NCBI RefSeq assembly: GCF_030272615.1
Contig: NC_081414.1
Location: forward strand, 525,262,137-525,326,136
Direction of reading: 5' to 3'
Length of the DNA stretch: 64,000 bases
DNA from: Cryptomeria japonica
Lineage: Eukaryota; Streptophyta; Pinopsida; Cupressales; Cupressaceae
Both the position numbers and the translations under genes were made by a program. Below, piece after piece: positions 13,079 through 23,789 of the stretch. Every line of letters starts with the position of its first letter. Position 1 is the first letter of the stretch. The notes below the pieces were generated by a model, which did not search any database, was not told where the DNA came from, and saw only the letters and a program-made list of their open reading frames with translations.

Positions 13079-13153
13079 TATAGGGGGATAGTTCCTAGGT
13101 CAATTATGTTGTCTTTGCAACTCAAATTGGTGGGTATGCTCAGGAATTGCCAT

Positions 13154-13988
13154 TTTGCTCCAGAGAAGGTTTTTGGAATTTTTAAACTTTGAAAAGTGAA
13201 AATGACCCTTTTCACCCCTTATATAGAAAACCCTAATTTTCAACTTGCTCCGATGGACATGAAATTTATACCCTTGATTAAATAGACCATACTGACTCCA
13301 TTTTTGGGATCGAAATCGAAATCTGAGATCATTTTTATAGTCAAAATCTCACAACATTGACCACTTGATACTTTTGTCTTTAGATCACCTTTTTCTCATT
13401 ATGTTTTGCTCAAATCAATTCTAATTTCAACTTAAATCTCCAATACATCTTCGTGCTTCAATTTCAATTTCAATTTCCTAAAATCAGTGTAACCTTGCCA
13501 TATTTTGATTTCACTCCCGAGGGGCATCATCATTACATCATCATTATCAATGATTGCATCATCAAAAGAGAAAATTTTCAAATCTCCATCGAAAGTTGAG
13601 CAAAAACTCTTTTTAATCAAAGATTAATCAAACAAAACCTTATTGTTCTTCAAAATCGAATCAATCTCTAGGGGCATATCAATTTCGTCGCATCAAATCA
13701 AGCCGATATTGTCTTCGTCTTAATCATGCTTAATTCAAGTCCGTGTTCAGTATCATCGCTTCAAATCAAGCTGAACATTCTCTTCGCTCTTCATCGGTTC
13801 TAGTTCAATCAAGTTCAGAATTAGTTTCATCTCTTTTCTCAATCTAGTTCAATCAAGTTCTAGATCAATACTCGTTTCTTGATCCATCAAGTTCATGATC
13901 AATATCTCGCTCTTTGTCAATCCTAGTTCAATCGAATTCGGGATCGGTGTCACTTTAATCAATCTGTTCAGTTTCATTGCTTCAAATC
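13154..13988 (+). repeat. Tat-1 non-coding region with degenerate short repeats
   Basis: No gene is seen. From about 13,660 to 13,985 a degenerate repeat of roughly 40-60 bases recurs, built on 'tctagttcaatcaagttc' and 'tcgctcttcatcg' words. It resumes at 17,994-18,060 on the other side of element B, so it was one array before that insertion. A possible promoter for the antisense PMD gene would lie in 13,154-13,300 but none is recognisable. Confidence 0.6.
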
Positions 13989-14452
13989 TGTTGGTGTAAA
14001 TAATTATTCATCTTGGATATTATTACACCTTACTTAAGTTTACTTAGGAAATGCATTTCATAATAGTTTGGGTATGAGACACTTGGGTGTTTGTGCCACA
14101 TTGGGATAGTGTGTGTAGGAGAATTGCCACCTTTTATGGTGTGATATTGTTACTACTCTATCATATCCACTTATTGTGGAGTGATAATTCCACATTTGGT
14201 GGGTGATCCACCTCATGTGGAATATTGTATTGTTTCTCCTACCTACCACACCTATTTCCTACCTACCCTTGTTTCTTATTGAGCCACATGTCATTTTTGT
14301 GTGCTCACATATCCATATAGCCTTGCCTATATAAGCAGGCTCATATTCTTTGTATGTAAGAATTGATCATCAAATTTAACATCATGTTTAGCTGATTTCA
14401 TCATTGTTTGAAAATTTGATAGGCCTCCTCTATTGAGCTTTTTGATTTTGCA
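13989..14452 (+). repeat. Element B 5' LTR
   Basis: It begins TGTTGGTGTAAATAATTATTC, matching the 3' LTR closely for about 390 bases, then differs for about 61 bases, then matches again in the last 21 bases (ATTGAGCT...TTGCA). The end at 14,452 is therefore inferred by alignment to the 3' LTR. Confidence 0.75.
14328..14335 (+). promoter_or_regulatory. TATA box in element B 5' LTR
   Basis: TATATAAG in the context CCTTGCCTATATAAGCAGGC, conserved at the same place in the 3' LTR. It is the likely Pol II core promoter of the element, with transcription starting about 30 bases downstream. Confidence 0.65.
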
Positions 14453-15026
14453 GTTCAACTTCAAATGGCCATATCTTGCTCATTTTTGCTCCTTTTTGGG
14501 TGCAATGTTTTTTGAAATGGACTAATTTTTCATTTACTTTCTTGTGGTGGAATTAATTTCTGATTTAGATGGACAATTTTTTTAGAAATCTTAGGTTTTG
14601 GTGACAATACCTATCCAATCCTTGTTTCTGGAACTTTCGGGACTCCGTTTGGGCTCATACGAACTCCTTTTCAGGTGCCATTTTTTTTGAAAGTGCATAA
14701 TTTTTTATCTTCTCTCAGAATATACTATCAGTTTGTAGTGATTTTGGGTAGAAATTTAACTTTCAGTATATGGTCTTTTTTGGCCAATTTGGCACTTGTA
14801 TTGCATAGATCTATCTTGCTGGTCTTTTGCATTGTAGTTCTCGGCCTATTGGGGCAGTTGTAAAACAAAATTAAAATTCTACCTTTCCATTGTTTGCAAG
14901 TGGCCTATTGTACATGCACTACATATAAAGTGCCAAAATCATCATTTTGGGGGGGTACTTTGCTTGAGTGAATTTGGGGGGGTGTATCTTGTGATTTTAT
15001 GCTCGTCTTCTTAACATTTTTCTGCT
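14453..15026 (+). other. Element B leader
   Basis: Untranslated leader of about 570 bases between LTR and gag. No gene is seen. It holds two G-runs near 14,950 and 14,980 and no recognisable TGGTATCAGAGC primer site. Confidence 0.5.
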
Positions 15027-17303
15027 ATGGGTTCTCCTAATTTTCCTCTCTTAACTCCTCATAATTATGCTACTTGGAAAATTGATGCATGGAGCAAACT
15101 TATGGAAAAAAGACTAACTCATTATATACATGGAACTATTGTTGCTTCCGCTGATCCTAAGGCTGATCCTAGTGGTCACTTGGATTGGATCACTAAAAAT
15201 ATCATGGCAATTGGTACCTTAAGAAAGTATGTATCAAAGGATCTCATTTTTCATATTGAGAAATGTACTCTAATCAAGGATACTCGGCAAAAGTTTCAAG
15301 ACTTGTATGGTCAAGTTGATGAGATTAGGGGATATTAGATTGATAGTGATCTCACCATGTTAGATCCCAAGAACTTTGATACTATACAAGATTATGTCAC
15401 TAAGGTAAAAGAGTTGAGGGCACAACTCAAGGATTGTGGCATTGATAAGAAGGATATTCAATTGATCTTCAATTTGATGGGAAAACTTCCACAAGAATAT
15501 GCAACATTTGTTTCTAGTTTCCAAACCCATAGGATGACAATGGGTTCAAGCTACACAATGCCTACATTTTATGCTTTCACGGAAATGTTGATGATGGAAC
15601 AAACTAATTTGATAAGCATGGGAATTCTTAAGACTTCTAACTCTCAAGCATTAGTGGCAAATCAAGGGAACAAAGGAAATCAAGGAAAGGACAACTCAAA
15701 CAAGAAGAAATGGAAATCAAAGCCTAAGAACAAAGCACCACCTTCTCCACAACAAGGAGATTCATCCTCTTCCAAGAGGGACATATCACCAAAGAGGGAG
15801 AGACCTACTTGTGCCTATTGTAAAAAGGTTGGTCATGAGGAGCATCTTTGCCATTCTAAGAAGATTGATGAGCTCACACATATCCTCAAAAATCACAATG
15901 TTGATTTGCCTAATGTCTACAAGGAGGATTCATCAACTTCCACTTCCTCACAATCAAAAGGAAAAGAGCAAGAATTCATGGCTTCAACAAGTGGGAAGAC
16001 TCACTCTTTTTGGACAAGAAAAGGAAAATCTCTTTGTGCTACTACAAGTCATGATTCAGGGAGATGGATTCTAGAGTCAGGGGCTTCTCATCATATGGTA
16101 TCTTCACAGTCTATGTTCTCTTCATTTGAACCTTTCACCATGCCACAGATTTTGATGGGCAATCATACATACATGGATGTGATTAGGAAAGGATATATTG
16201 CCATTGGGGATAACTCCTTCAATAATGTGTTGTGTGTACCCCACTTGACAAACAATCTCCTTTCCATCTATCAAATCACACATGGGGAAACTAAGAGAAT
16301 TATGGAGTTCACACCTAAGTCAGTTTTAATTAGAGACTTGGAGACTAGAGCTATCATTGTGACTGGGGTGGTTGATCATGCATCTTGCTTATACTTCTTT
16401 TCAGATTTTGTTGATGATGATGATTTCACATATGATGATTCTACACATGATGATCACACTTCTTATGATGATTCAAATTTTGAGGAGAGCTTTGGGTACT
16501 TGAACTTGGGGATTCTCACATGTGACCCCTTTCTTGAGCCTTGTTTTTCATCTCCTCCTATTGATATCGCATCCCCTATTGCACCTAATGATGTGGATAG
16601 TGCAACTATTTTTCCTTCTCGTAATTCAATGTAGCAAGATATTTCATGTCTTCTAGCTTCAATTTCAAGGGATGAGTACTTGACAGACATTGCAGGTTTG
16701 CTTGTGGAGTCCTGCATTGCAGATTTGGGTGACATCATTGATAATATTCATCTTCTCTTTGATGAAGATGATCCTTCTTTGATTGTTGTGAGGGAACACT
16801 CCGACCCTCTTGTTCATTCTCTACATGATCATTCTTTCGAGGTTGAAATGATTGTAGATACTTATGTACACTAGTTGGAGGAGGTCTCTTTATCCTTAGA
16901 GGAGACATGTGAGTCTTTGGATATTGTTCTACATTCTTCTCCATTAGATATTGGAGTGCCTTTTTCAGTAGTGTGGAGTAGTTCACCACCTTTGGAGGGG
17001 GTATCTTTCATCATCGACATGGGGACACTTGAGCAGTTTTCAGATATTTCATTCATCATGATTTTTTTTCCTACATCTTCCCTTCATGATTGGGGAGACT
17101 TCATGGATACACCTTTGTTTTTGTTTCTTCCTAAGGGGAGGAATGTTGTTTGGCATTCGTGGAGCAGTTTCTTCACACATTATCAAGCTTCTACCATTGG
17201 TGTTGATTCTACATTAAGGGGGGGCTACCTAGCTTCTCTTCTTCTCTCATATGGGGGTGACTTTTTCCTCAGATGGGGTTTTATTCCTCACATGCTTCTA
17301 TGA
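15027..17303 (+). pseudogene. Element B gag-protease plus acidic C-terminal extension
   Basis: One reading frame of 759 codons interrupted only by three TAG codons (15,336, 16,632 and 16,872). Order: Copia-type gag (N-terminal LLTPHNYATWKIDAWSKLM, then LMGKLPQEYATFVSSF), a Lys/Ser-rich spacer, a CCHC knuckle (CAYCKKVGHEEHLC, near 15,810), and a Copia protease (RWILESGASHHM, near 16,060) with Glu where the catalytic Asp of DSGA belongs. A GAG-pre-integrase-like block (VPHLTNNLLSI) follows. Instead of integrase there is an Asp-rich repeat (YDDS, HDDH) and about 300 residues I do not recognise, rich in acidic and aromatic residues. The ATG at 15,027 is the first in frame after the leader. Confidence 0.75.
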
Positions 17304-17509
17304 GAGTTCTCTTGTATATTTTTCATCTCTCTTTTGGGGGAGGGTTTTTTCTCATTGGTTTTTTCTCTCTTTCCCCGCTTTATGAGATATTTCATTGCAT
17401 TGGTTTTCATGCATTTGTATTTGTACATGGGTACCTAACATGGCCTCGTAGCTAGGACCCATCTTGTATTTCTTAATTGCATTGTAGAGTTAAGTGCATT
17501 CCCTTAAGT

Positions 17510-17525
17510 TTCACTTAAGGGGGGG
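17510..17525 (+). other. Polypurine tract, element B
   Basis: CACTTAAGGGGGG directly before the 3' LTR start TGTTGG, the expected plus-strand primer site. Confidence 0.75.
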
Positions 17526-17993
17526 TGTTGGTGTAAATAATTATTCATCTTGGATATTATTACACCTTACTTAAGTTTACTTAGGAAATGGATTTCATAG
17601 TAGTTTGGGTATGAGACACTTGGGTTTTTTTACCACATTGGGATAGTGTGTGTAGGAGAATTTCCACCTTTTATGGTATGATCTTTTTACTACTCTATCA
17701 TATCCACTTATTGTGGAGTGATCATTCCACCTTCGGTGGGTGATCCACCTCATGTGACATAATTTATTGTTTCTCCTACCTACCACACCTATTTCCTACC
17801 TACCCTTACTTCTTATTGAGCCACATGTCATGTTTGTGTGCTCACATATCCATATAGCCTTGCCTATATAAGCAGACTCATATTCTTTGTATGTAACAAT
17901 TGATCATTTATCTTTTGATGAGAATATAGTTTATTCTTGTCCTACATTTTGTCTCTCTATTTTGTACTTTTCATTGAGCTCTTGATCTTGGCA
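17526..17993 (+). repeat. Element B 3' LTR
   Basis: 468 bp, TGTTGGTG...CTTGGCA. TATA box TATATAAG at 17,865-17,872. The target duplication copy AAATC follows immediately. Confidence 0.9.
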
Positions 17994-18112
17994 AAATCTC
18001 ACAAAATCAAGTTGAACATCTCGCTCTTCATCGGTTTGTGATCCATCAAGTTCAAAACTGATAATCTATTTGACATTAAATTTTCTTTGAATCAATGTGT
18101 TGCTTGCACATC

Positions 18113-18127
18113 AATTCAAAGATGGGG
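18113..18127 (+). other. Polypurine tract, Tat-1
   Basis: TCAAAGATGGGGAAAA immediately before TGTAATACCC. It closely resembles the Tat-2 polypurine tract (TCAAAGAGGGGCAAA), which supports calling 18,128 the start of the Tat-1 3' LTR. Confidence 0.65.
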
Positions 18128-19026
18128 AAAATGTAATACCCTAAAAATGATCATCTAAACCATGGTCCCCTAATCTTGACTACATCACCAAGGTCCTAAC
18201 CAAAGGCAAATTAAATCAATCAAGAACACCTAATTAATTAATTCTCAGTCATCAATGTCACATGGCAAATAAATCATTCTATATTAATTAAATAATCATT
18301 TAATTAATTAATCATTCCAAGTAAATCATTTTAATCAATTATCCTATTTATTTAATTAAATATCCTATCATATTTAATTAATAAATCAATTTGTCATTAA
18401 ATCATTAAAAAAGGAATTAATTTGGAAAAAAGGAATTAATTTGAAAAAGAATTAAAATTGAGAAAAGAAATCAAAATGGAATTAAATTGAAAAATCTCAG
18501 AAAAGCAATTAAATGAATTAAATATCAAAATTGAATAAAATAATAAATAAATCAGTTTTTTCTTATTTTATCTTAAATTTAGTTCAATTTCCTTTAAAGT
18601 CGAGGAAAGTAGCCAATCACATCAATTCACCTGGACTATGCTTCCTTTTGAATAATCTCGACTATTCATCATTGATCGATCTTAACCATTGGTTTCTCTC
18701 TAGATTTTTTATAAATTCAGGCCCTCATCTCTCATAAAAAAACTCTGGAGATTATTATTATTATGTTATTTTTGCTCTAGGTCTATTGAGAATATTCCAT
18801 TAGCTTAATCATATTGCTTGAATCATGTTAGTTTGATAATGTTAGTTTGATAAAAATCATATTTCTTAAATCATGTTAGCTTAATATTGCATATCTTGCA
18901 TCCATTTAGCTCAATTTCATACTCATATAGATTAAATCCTTCATTTAGGTGTCGTCCAGTCACCAATGTTGCATAAAGAAATCTGAGAGCAAGACTAAAA
19001 CTCACATCTACAAGAAGGCAATAGGT
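18128..19026 (+). repeat. Tat-1 3' LTR, left piece
   Basis: Begins TGTAATACCC. Very AT-rich with many TTAATTAA words. A possible TATA (TTTTTTATAAATTC) lies near 18,706-18,719. Interrupted by element C at 19,027; the rest continues after 25,799. There is no second copy in the window to test the boundaries. Confidence 0.5.
19022..19026. repeat. Target duplication TAGGT, left copy (element C)
   Basis: TAGGT here and at 25,795-25,799 bracket element C exactly. Confidence 0.9.
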
Positions 19027-19900
19027 TGTTAGATACTTGATCAGTCCCAAAGACACTGAGAGGGGGGGTGAATAAGTGTCTAACCGATAAATGAAATATT
19101 TAAACTTGTTTGCAACTTTACAACCCAAATTAATGTACCGGTAAACAAGCAATAAAGTAATAAAGAGAAATAATAGTATAACCATCAATGCACACCATAA
19201 CACAAGATATTTTGGCGAGGAAACCCGGTAGGATAAAAACCTTGGTGGGATTTTTGACCCACAATATTTACTCACTGGCCAATATGAATAAATATTACTG
19301 AAACAATAAGGGCCTGCACATGCAGGAAGGTCAATAGCCTAGAGCTCACTACTCAATCACAAAAAGGAGTCACACTGACTACAAAATTGGATGATTAAAT
19401 CCAATGACAATGTACTGCTCAAAATAGCATATGCAATGCTGGATTTAGTATCGGTTTAAGCTCTGTCAAATACCTCAGCCATATACCTTTCTTCACTCTG
19501 CTCTACTCCTATTCACTCATCAAATAATTACATCAAAATGCATATACATATATTCATTCTCATATTCTAATTGCATTATTTAATTACATTCCATCTAGAC
19601 ACTTAAAAAATGACCTATAAGATCTCATACATATATGAGTCTTTTCAATACTTCATGTCGGCTACAAATAATTAATTACATTACAATATAATTGCATAAA
19701 CAAAAATTTATCTTATGTTGGCTTGGGTGCAGGTATGATTCATTGTCGGTGTAAACTGGATGCCGGTGTGAATGAACTTTGTGTAGCTTTTGGTGCCAGT
19801 ATGTGAAGTCTATTGTCGATGTAACCTATGAACCATATTAATAGTTGGTTGCCATCAATGACAACATCAACTATTCTCATCTAAGTGTAGAATGCCAATA
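19027..19900 (-). repeat. Element C 3' LTR
   Basis: 874 bp. The plus strand starts TGTTAGATACTTG and ends GAATGCCAATA, where the 5' copy ends GAATGTCAACA, so the terminal CA has changed to TA. The C-rich U5 box is at 19,060-19,075. Confidence 0.85.
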
Positions 19901-19927
19901 ATCTCCCCCTTTGGCATTGATGGCAAC
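19848..19927 (-). other. Polypurine tract within an inverted repeat, element C
   Basis: The arms GTTGCCATCAATGACAA (19,848-19,864) and TTGGCATTGATGGCAAC (19,911-19,927) pair at 16 of 17 positions. The loop holds the end of the LTR and the polypurine tract (complement of ATCTCCCCCTTTG, 19,901-19,913). The same arrangement occurs in element E. Confidence 0.7.
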
Positions 19928-20684
19928 ACTCATGAGAAAAATCCAAAAATGAAGTCCAAAACTGATCCAAAAATAGGAGTGCTCCCCCTGAGCAAATGAT
20001 CTCTTCAGTATCTCTTCTATACATTTTTCTCCATACTACTACTCCCCCTTTGGCATTAATGACAAAGGATGTCAAAAAGAATCAAAGAATTCAAAATTCT
20101 ACCTCATAGCCTGTATCCGGTTATCAGTGCTTTTTTTAGTGGCTAATATTCGCCAATTGGCTATTTTTTGAAATTTGGGAATCAAAATTTGGCTAATAAG
20201 TTCAACATTTATGGTGACCAAAATCGCCACATTTTTATAAATTTTTATTTTAGTGTTATTCAAATCGCCAGAGAATTTATTTTATTAATTTTTTTAATTC
20301 AAAGATTCACCACAATATTAGATGCATGATTGGATCAGATTCGCCAACGTTTTATAATTTATTGTAGAAATCTAAATTAATTCACCAATAACATACCATA
20401 ATTATTAGCTGCTTTAGGGTTATATCAACAATCTTTAGTTGCCACCGTTGATTTAAAATATAATTTAATAACCTTGATTGTATTCAATGAGGTAAATTGT
20501 ACTTACAAGTTGTTATGTACAATTTGAAAGGTATCCGCCAAAATCAGATTAAGACTCTACATGAATTTGGTGTTGTCAGAGATAATGGTTTCAGTTTGTT
20601 GGATCATATCGGTCAAATAATGCATCTGTTGCTCCCGTGATCTTTCTCCTTGAATTGTTGCTTTAGACAACTCAATCCATTGAG
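19928..20684 (-). other. Element C 3' non-coding region
   Basis: No gene is seen. A second Y-rich patch 'actccccctttggcattaatgacaaa' at about 20,041-20,066, and 'tgctccccctga' near 19,980, look like extra polypurine-tract copies; Sireviruses are known for repeated tracts. 20,100-20,560 is AT-rich with 'ttcgcca' words. Confidence 0.55.
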
Positions 20685-23427
20685 TTATAAGGTTGTCCAA
20701 TCTAGGACCAAGTTTTTTTTCAGCTCACGTGCCTTCATTCTTACCCTCGCTTTTTCTTTTTCTAGTTTTTCAATCTTTTCCTCAAAAACTGTCATTTCAT
20801 AATCAAAAACTGAGGTAAGTTTTGAAGAACCTATCATATTGTCTGCTATATCATTGATCTCTTTTTGTGTTTTCTTTATCTCTTCTTTAATGTCTTATGT
20901 TAGTTTGTGAGGCTTGCATGCTTCCTTATACAATTCTTTATATTCCAAAATAGTGGAATTAAGTACTAGTAATAAGGAATCAATATGCTCAGTGCAGTCC
21001 TTGATATTTTTATCAAAGAATTCACCTTTTTCCTTATTTAACCTTTCCTTAACAGTCTCCTCGTTAATCTTATCCACAGTTAGAATATTTGAAGCAATGA
21101 ATTTGGACAATGTGTCCAATTTACCTAAAGATCCTTCAATATGATCTATCTTACAAGTCGATGAAATCATTTTCAAAATAGGTAATGTATCATCAATGGC
21201 CTTAAATGCTAAGGTGTTACAATTTGTGATCCTCTTTATTGAATCCAAAAGTACATCAGTCACATTAGTAGGTCTGTAATCCATGGTGGAAGTGCTAGGC
21301 TCAGCAATAACTTTCTTTTCTTCAAATACTTATCTAATTGCCTTAACCACTTCTTCCTTGTTTCCATCATTGACCTCTTCTTTATTCATTGTTTCTTCCT
21401 TTTTCTCATTCTGTGTTTCAACTTTGTTTTCAACCTTACTATCATCCTTACTTTCTGCCTTGCTGACTATCTGTTCATCTATACTCTGTTCAGGTTCTTT
21501 CTCTATTGGTTTCTCTACCTTCTACTGAGTGTCAACATTTATAGGTTAAGTTTGTGCTTTTACCTCTACTTCTACTTGTGCTTCTACTGGTTTCTCAGTG
21601 TTAGGTTGAGTAATATCTGGGATGGTATCAGGTTTCTCAACTTCTTCTAGTATCTCAATGTTCTAAGAGTCAATAGTGTTGACCGGAGACTTAGAGATCT
21701 CAATATTTGTAGCTTCAGTTTGCTTTACCTCTATGGTTTCATTGTCCATGACAATGTTGAAGTCCTGTGTGTCCACATTCATGGTAAAAAGAATTTTAGA
21801 TTCTGGATTAGTATCATCTCTTGTTGTTTCCTCTGCCTTCTCTTCAGGTTGACTGACAGTTTGTACCGGTGCCTCTGCAGTTATTGGGGGGGTGTCCAGT
21901 GCCAGTGGAGGAAGGTTATCCTTGACCGTTATATTAGGTACACTACCAATTTTACCTTTACCTTTATCCTTCTGATATACCTTTGCAAAAGACATCCATT
22001 TTCTATCTATCCTTTTCTTCTTTCTTTTCTCTTTCCACAAAAAAATTGTCCCACTTGTCTGCTGTTTCATCTGCAATTTCCTTTACTCAGCCTGCCATAA
22101 GGCTAACCTGTTGATGACCACTTATAAAAACTGATCGGTTGGCTTCTGCAATCAATTCATCAATCTCCTATAGGGAATTGACAGGGTGAACCACCAACAA
22201 TGCTTCAACTTTTAATTTCTTATCCAATTCCATTACCGACATTCTTTTATCCTCTAACCTCAAATACAAATCATTAGGCAGATCATCTACAACCTCAATG
22301 AGAACTTTCTTGTAGATATCAAGGTGCAAAATAATTCTTTCCTCTATAGTGTTTTTATTTGAATCCTTGAAATAATGATAAAGTTTATTTATATTGTTAA
22401 GGTTACCTTCTTGTGTGATTTCATTTATCAATTCATCTGGTGTAAGAGTATCTGGTGCCTTAGGTTCTTGTTTCTTCTTTGGAGTTACCTTGTTCTTTGG
22501 ACCACTAGGCTCTCTTACAGTCTATTGCTTCTTTCTTTATGTCCTTGACTTCTTTGGAGATGGAGTAGGTGTCGGTGAAGGTTTTCTTTTCTTCCTTTCA
22601 ACTCTTTTAAATTTAGCTTCTTTATCACTTTCTGTCTCAGAAGAAGTAACAACCGGGGAAACATGAGCTACCAGTGTGTGCTCTGATTGACTTTCTTTCA
22701 TACTAGCAGAAATACCACCAAGACTCATTAAACCTTCTGTAAATTCTTTTACCATTTTAGAAGCATCTTTCATGAATTTGTCTCTTTTCTTTCTCTGCTT
22801 CATCATGGCTACATCACTTTCAATTGTTTCAGCACTACCAAATATTTTCTCTGATGGTTCCGGTGGAGAATCTAGGAGTATTTTTGCATATGATTCCAAA
22901 ATGTGAGAGTCCACCTCATATGTAGCTTCGTTTAAGCTTATAACTTCCTTGTTAGGGATTTTCTTCTTCTTGTCAGGTCTAAAACCGGTGGAGGGTAAAC
23001 CAGTAACAACTTTGATAGCTTCCTTAGTAATCTTGAATACCAAGTCCAACCACATAAATTCTCTGTGAACCCTACCAAGGACATAGCAAATGGCTTCATC
23101 TAATAATTATGACATATGGAGGATGTTTATGAAACCTAAATCCTCAACTACCTTATGTTTCGGTTTCACTATCCCATCCTTGTTAGTAATTTTATTCATG
23201 TACATGTTCATCAAATCTTCGGACCCTAAACTTTCTATGTTGCAATGTATGTATGCCCTAGGGTTTTCAGTGAACGTGACTCCCTTTAGGATTTTATAAA
23301 ATGCACCAATAGAATCATCCTATTTTGCTATCTTAGGAATGATCTTAAAAATGGGTCTAGGTCGCTTAATGTTTTCTATAATGGTAGGGTTTGCTATGGA
23401 TTCAGGAACAAAAGATGAAGATGTCAT
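20685..23427 (-). pseudogene. Element C ORF2, unknown protein (about 900 residues)
   Basis: Long minus-strand reading frame from MTSSSFVPESIANPT. It stays in one frame to about 22,168, shifts once near 22,100-22,170 and then stays in a second frame to 20,685. Breaks are mostly TAG or TAA. The N-terminal third looks globular (FYKILKGVTFTENPRAYIHC, FKITKEAIKVVTGLPSTGF). It is followed by a Lys/Ser/Pro-rich basic patch (near 22,550), a helical block, an acidic low-complexity Glu/Val/Lys/Pro region (21,300-22,000) and a helical, coiled-coil-like C-terminus. No RT, integrase, protease or membrane segment is visible. It replaces pol in this element. I do not recognise the family; an accessory or envelope-like ORF of a Sirevirus relative is possible but unproven. 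Confidence 0.6.
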
Positions 23428-23789
23428 TGCGAAAGATAAATACCTTTTGACTATGAAATCCTTGAATTCTCTAAAAAGACCTTTGCTTCTTTGCCTTCAG
23501 AATGCCTTAGCTCAATTTTGCTCTCTTCAAATACTTGGATGCTTGGTGAATTGAAATGAGAGGTTACAATGCCTTTATAACCAAAATTTGACTTACAACT
23601 GGATTAAATGCTTGCCAGTGAAGTGAAAAACTCCACATATCTGTCGATAAAGAAGAAATATAACTTCTTACCATCAACCGAGGATAAATGCATGATTTTC
23701 AATTTGTTGCCTTGCCCCTAAGGATTATTCCTTAGTTGGATGAAAAATCTCTTGTCGGTCCAGGATTACCCTATTCTTTCGATGCAGTG

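Larger units (their letters stand above)
10760..13153 (-). pseudogene. Plant mobile domain (PMD) gene, antisense in Tat-1
   Basis: Two-exon gene on the strand opposite to Tat-1. Exon 1 (13,153-13,079, 25 codons from MAIPEHTHQFE) ends at a GTAAGT donor. A 464-bp intron (13,078-12,615) ends TTTTGTAG, and exon 2 continues in phase. Family motifs are CGFGQLL, NTFHLPTEEMTITPEDVYRI (12,420-12,370), GRFHVACVLVG, RLGWGSFLLAHMYHEMHE and ILHIWAWEHI. A one-base shift near 12,243 separates two blocks. The C-terminus is Pro-rich and then charged and coiled-coil-like (11,410 to about 10,760). Stops at several sites show it is dead. PMD proteins are known both as host chromatin factors (MAIN/MAIL1) and as passengers of transposons. 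The 3' limit is approximate. Confidence 0.8.
13989..17993 (+). mobile_element. Element B: non-autonomous Copia, gag and protease only
   Basis: A complete 4,005-bp LTR element with an exact 5-bp target duplication AAATC at 13,984-13,988 and 17,994-17,998. It has two LTRs, one long reading frame (15027-17303) and a polypurine tract next to the 3' LTR. Integrase, RT and RNase H are absent, so it would need enzymes from another Copia element. I see no tRNA-iMet primer site after the 5' LTR. Confidence 0.9.

Noticed and set aside
21720-22100. Plus-strand ORFs rich in Leu, Phe and Ser over element C ORF2 (also 22,394-22,666 and 24,169-24,577).
   Set aside because: They are antisense shadows of the Lys/Glu-rich minus-strand ORFs and have no motif of their own.
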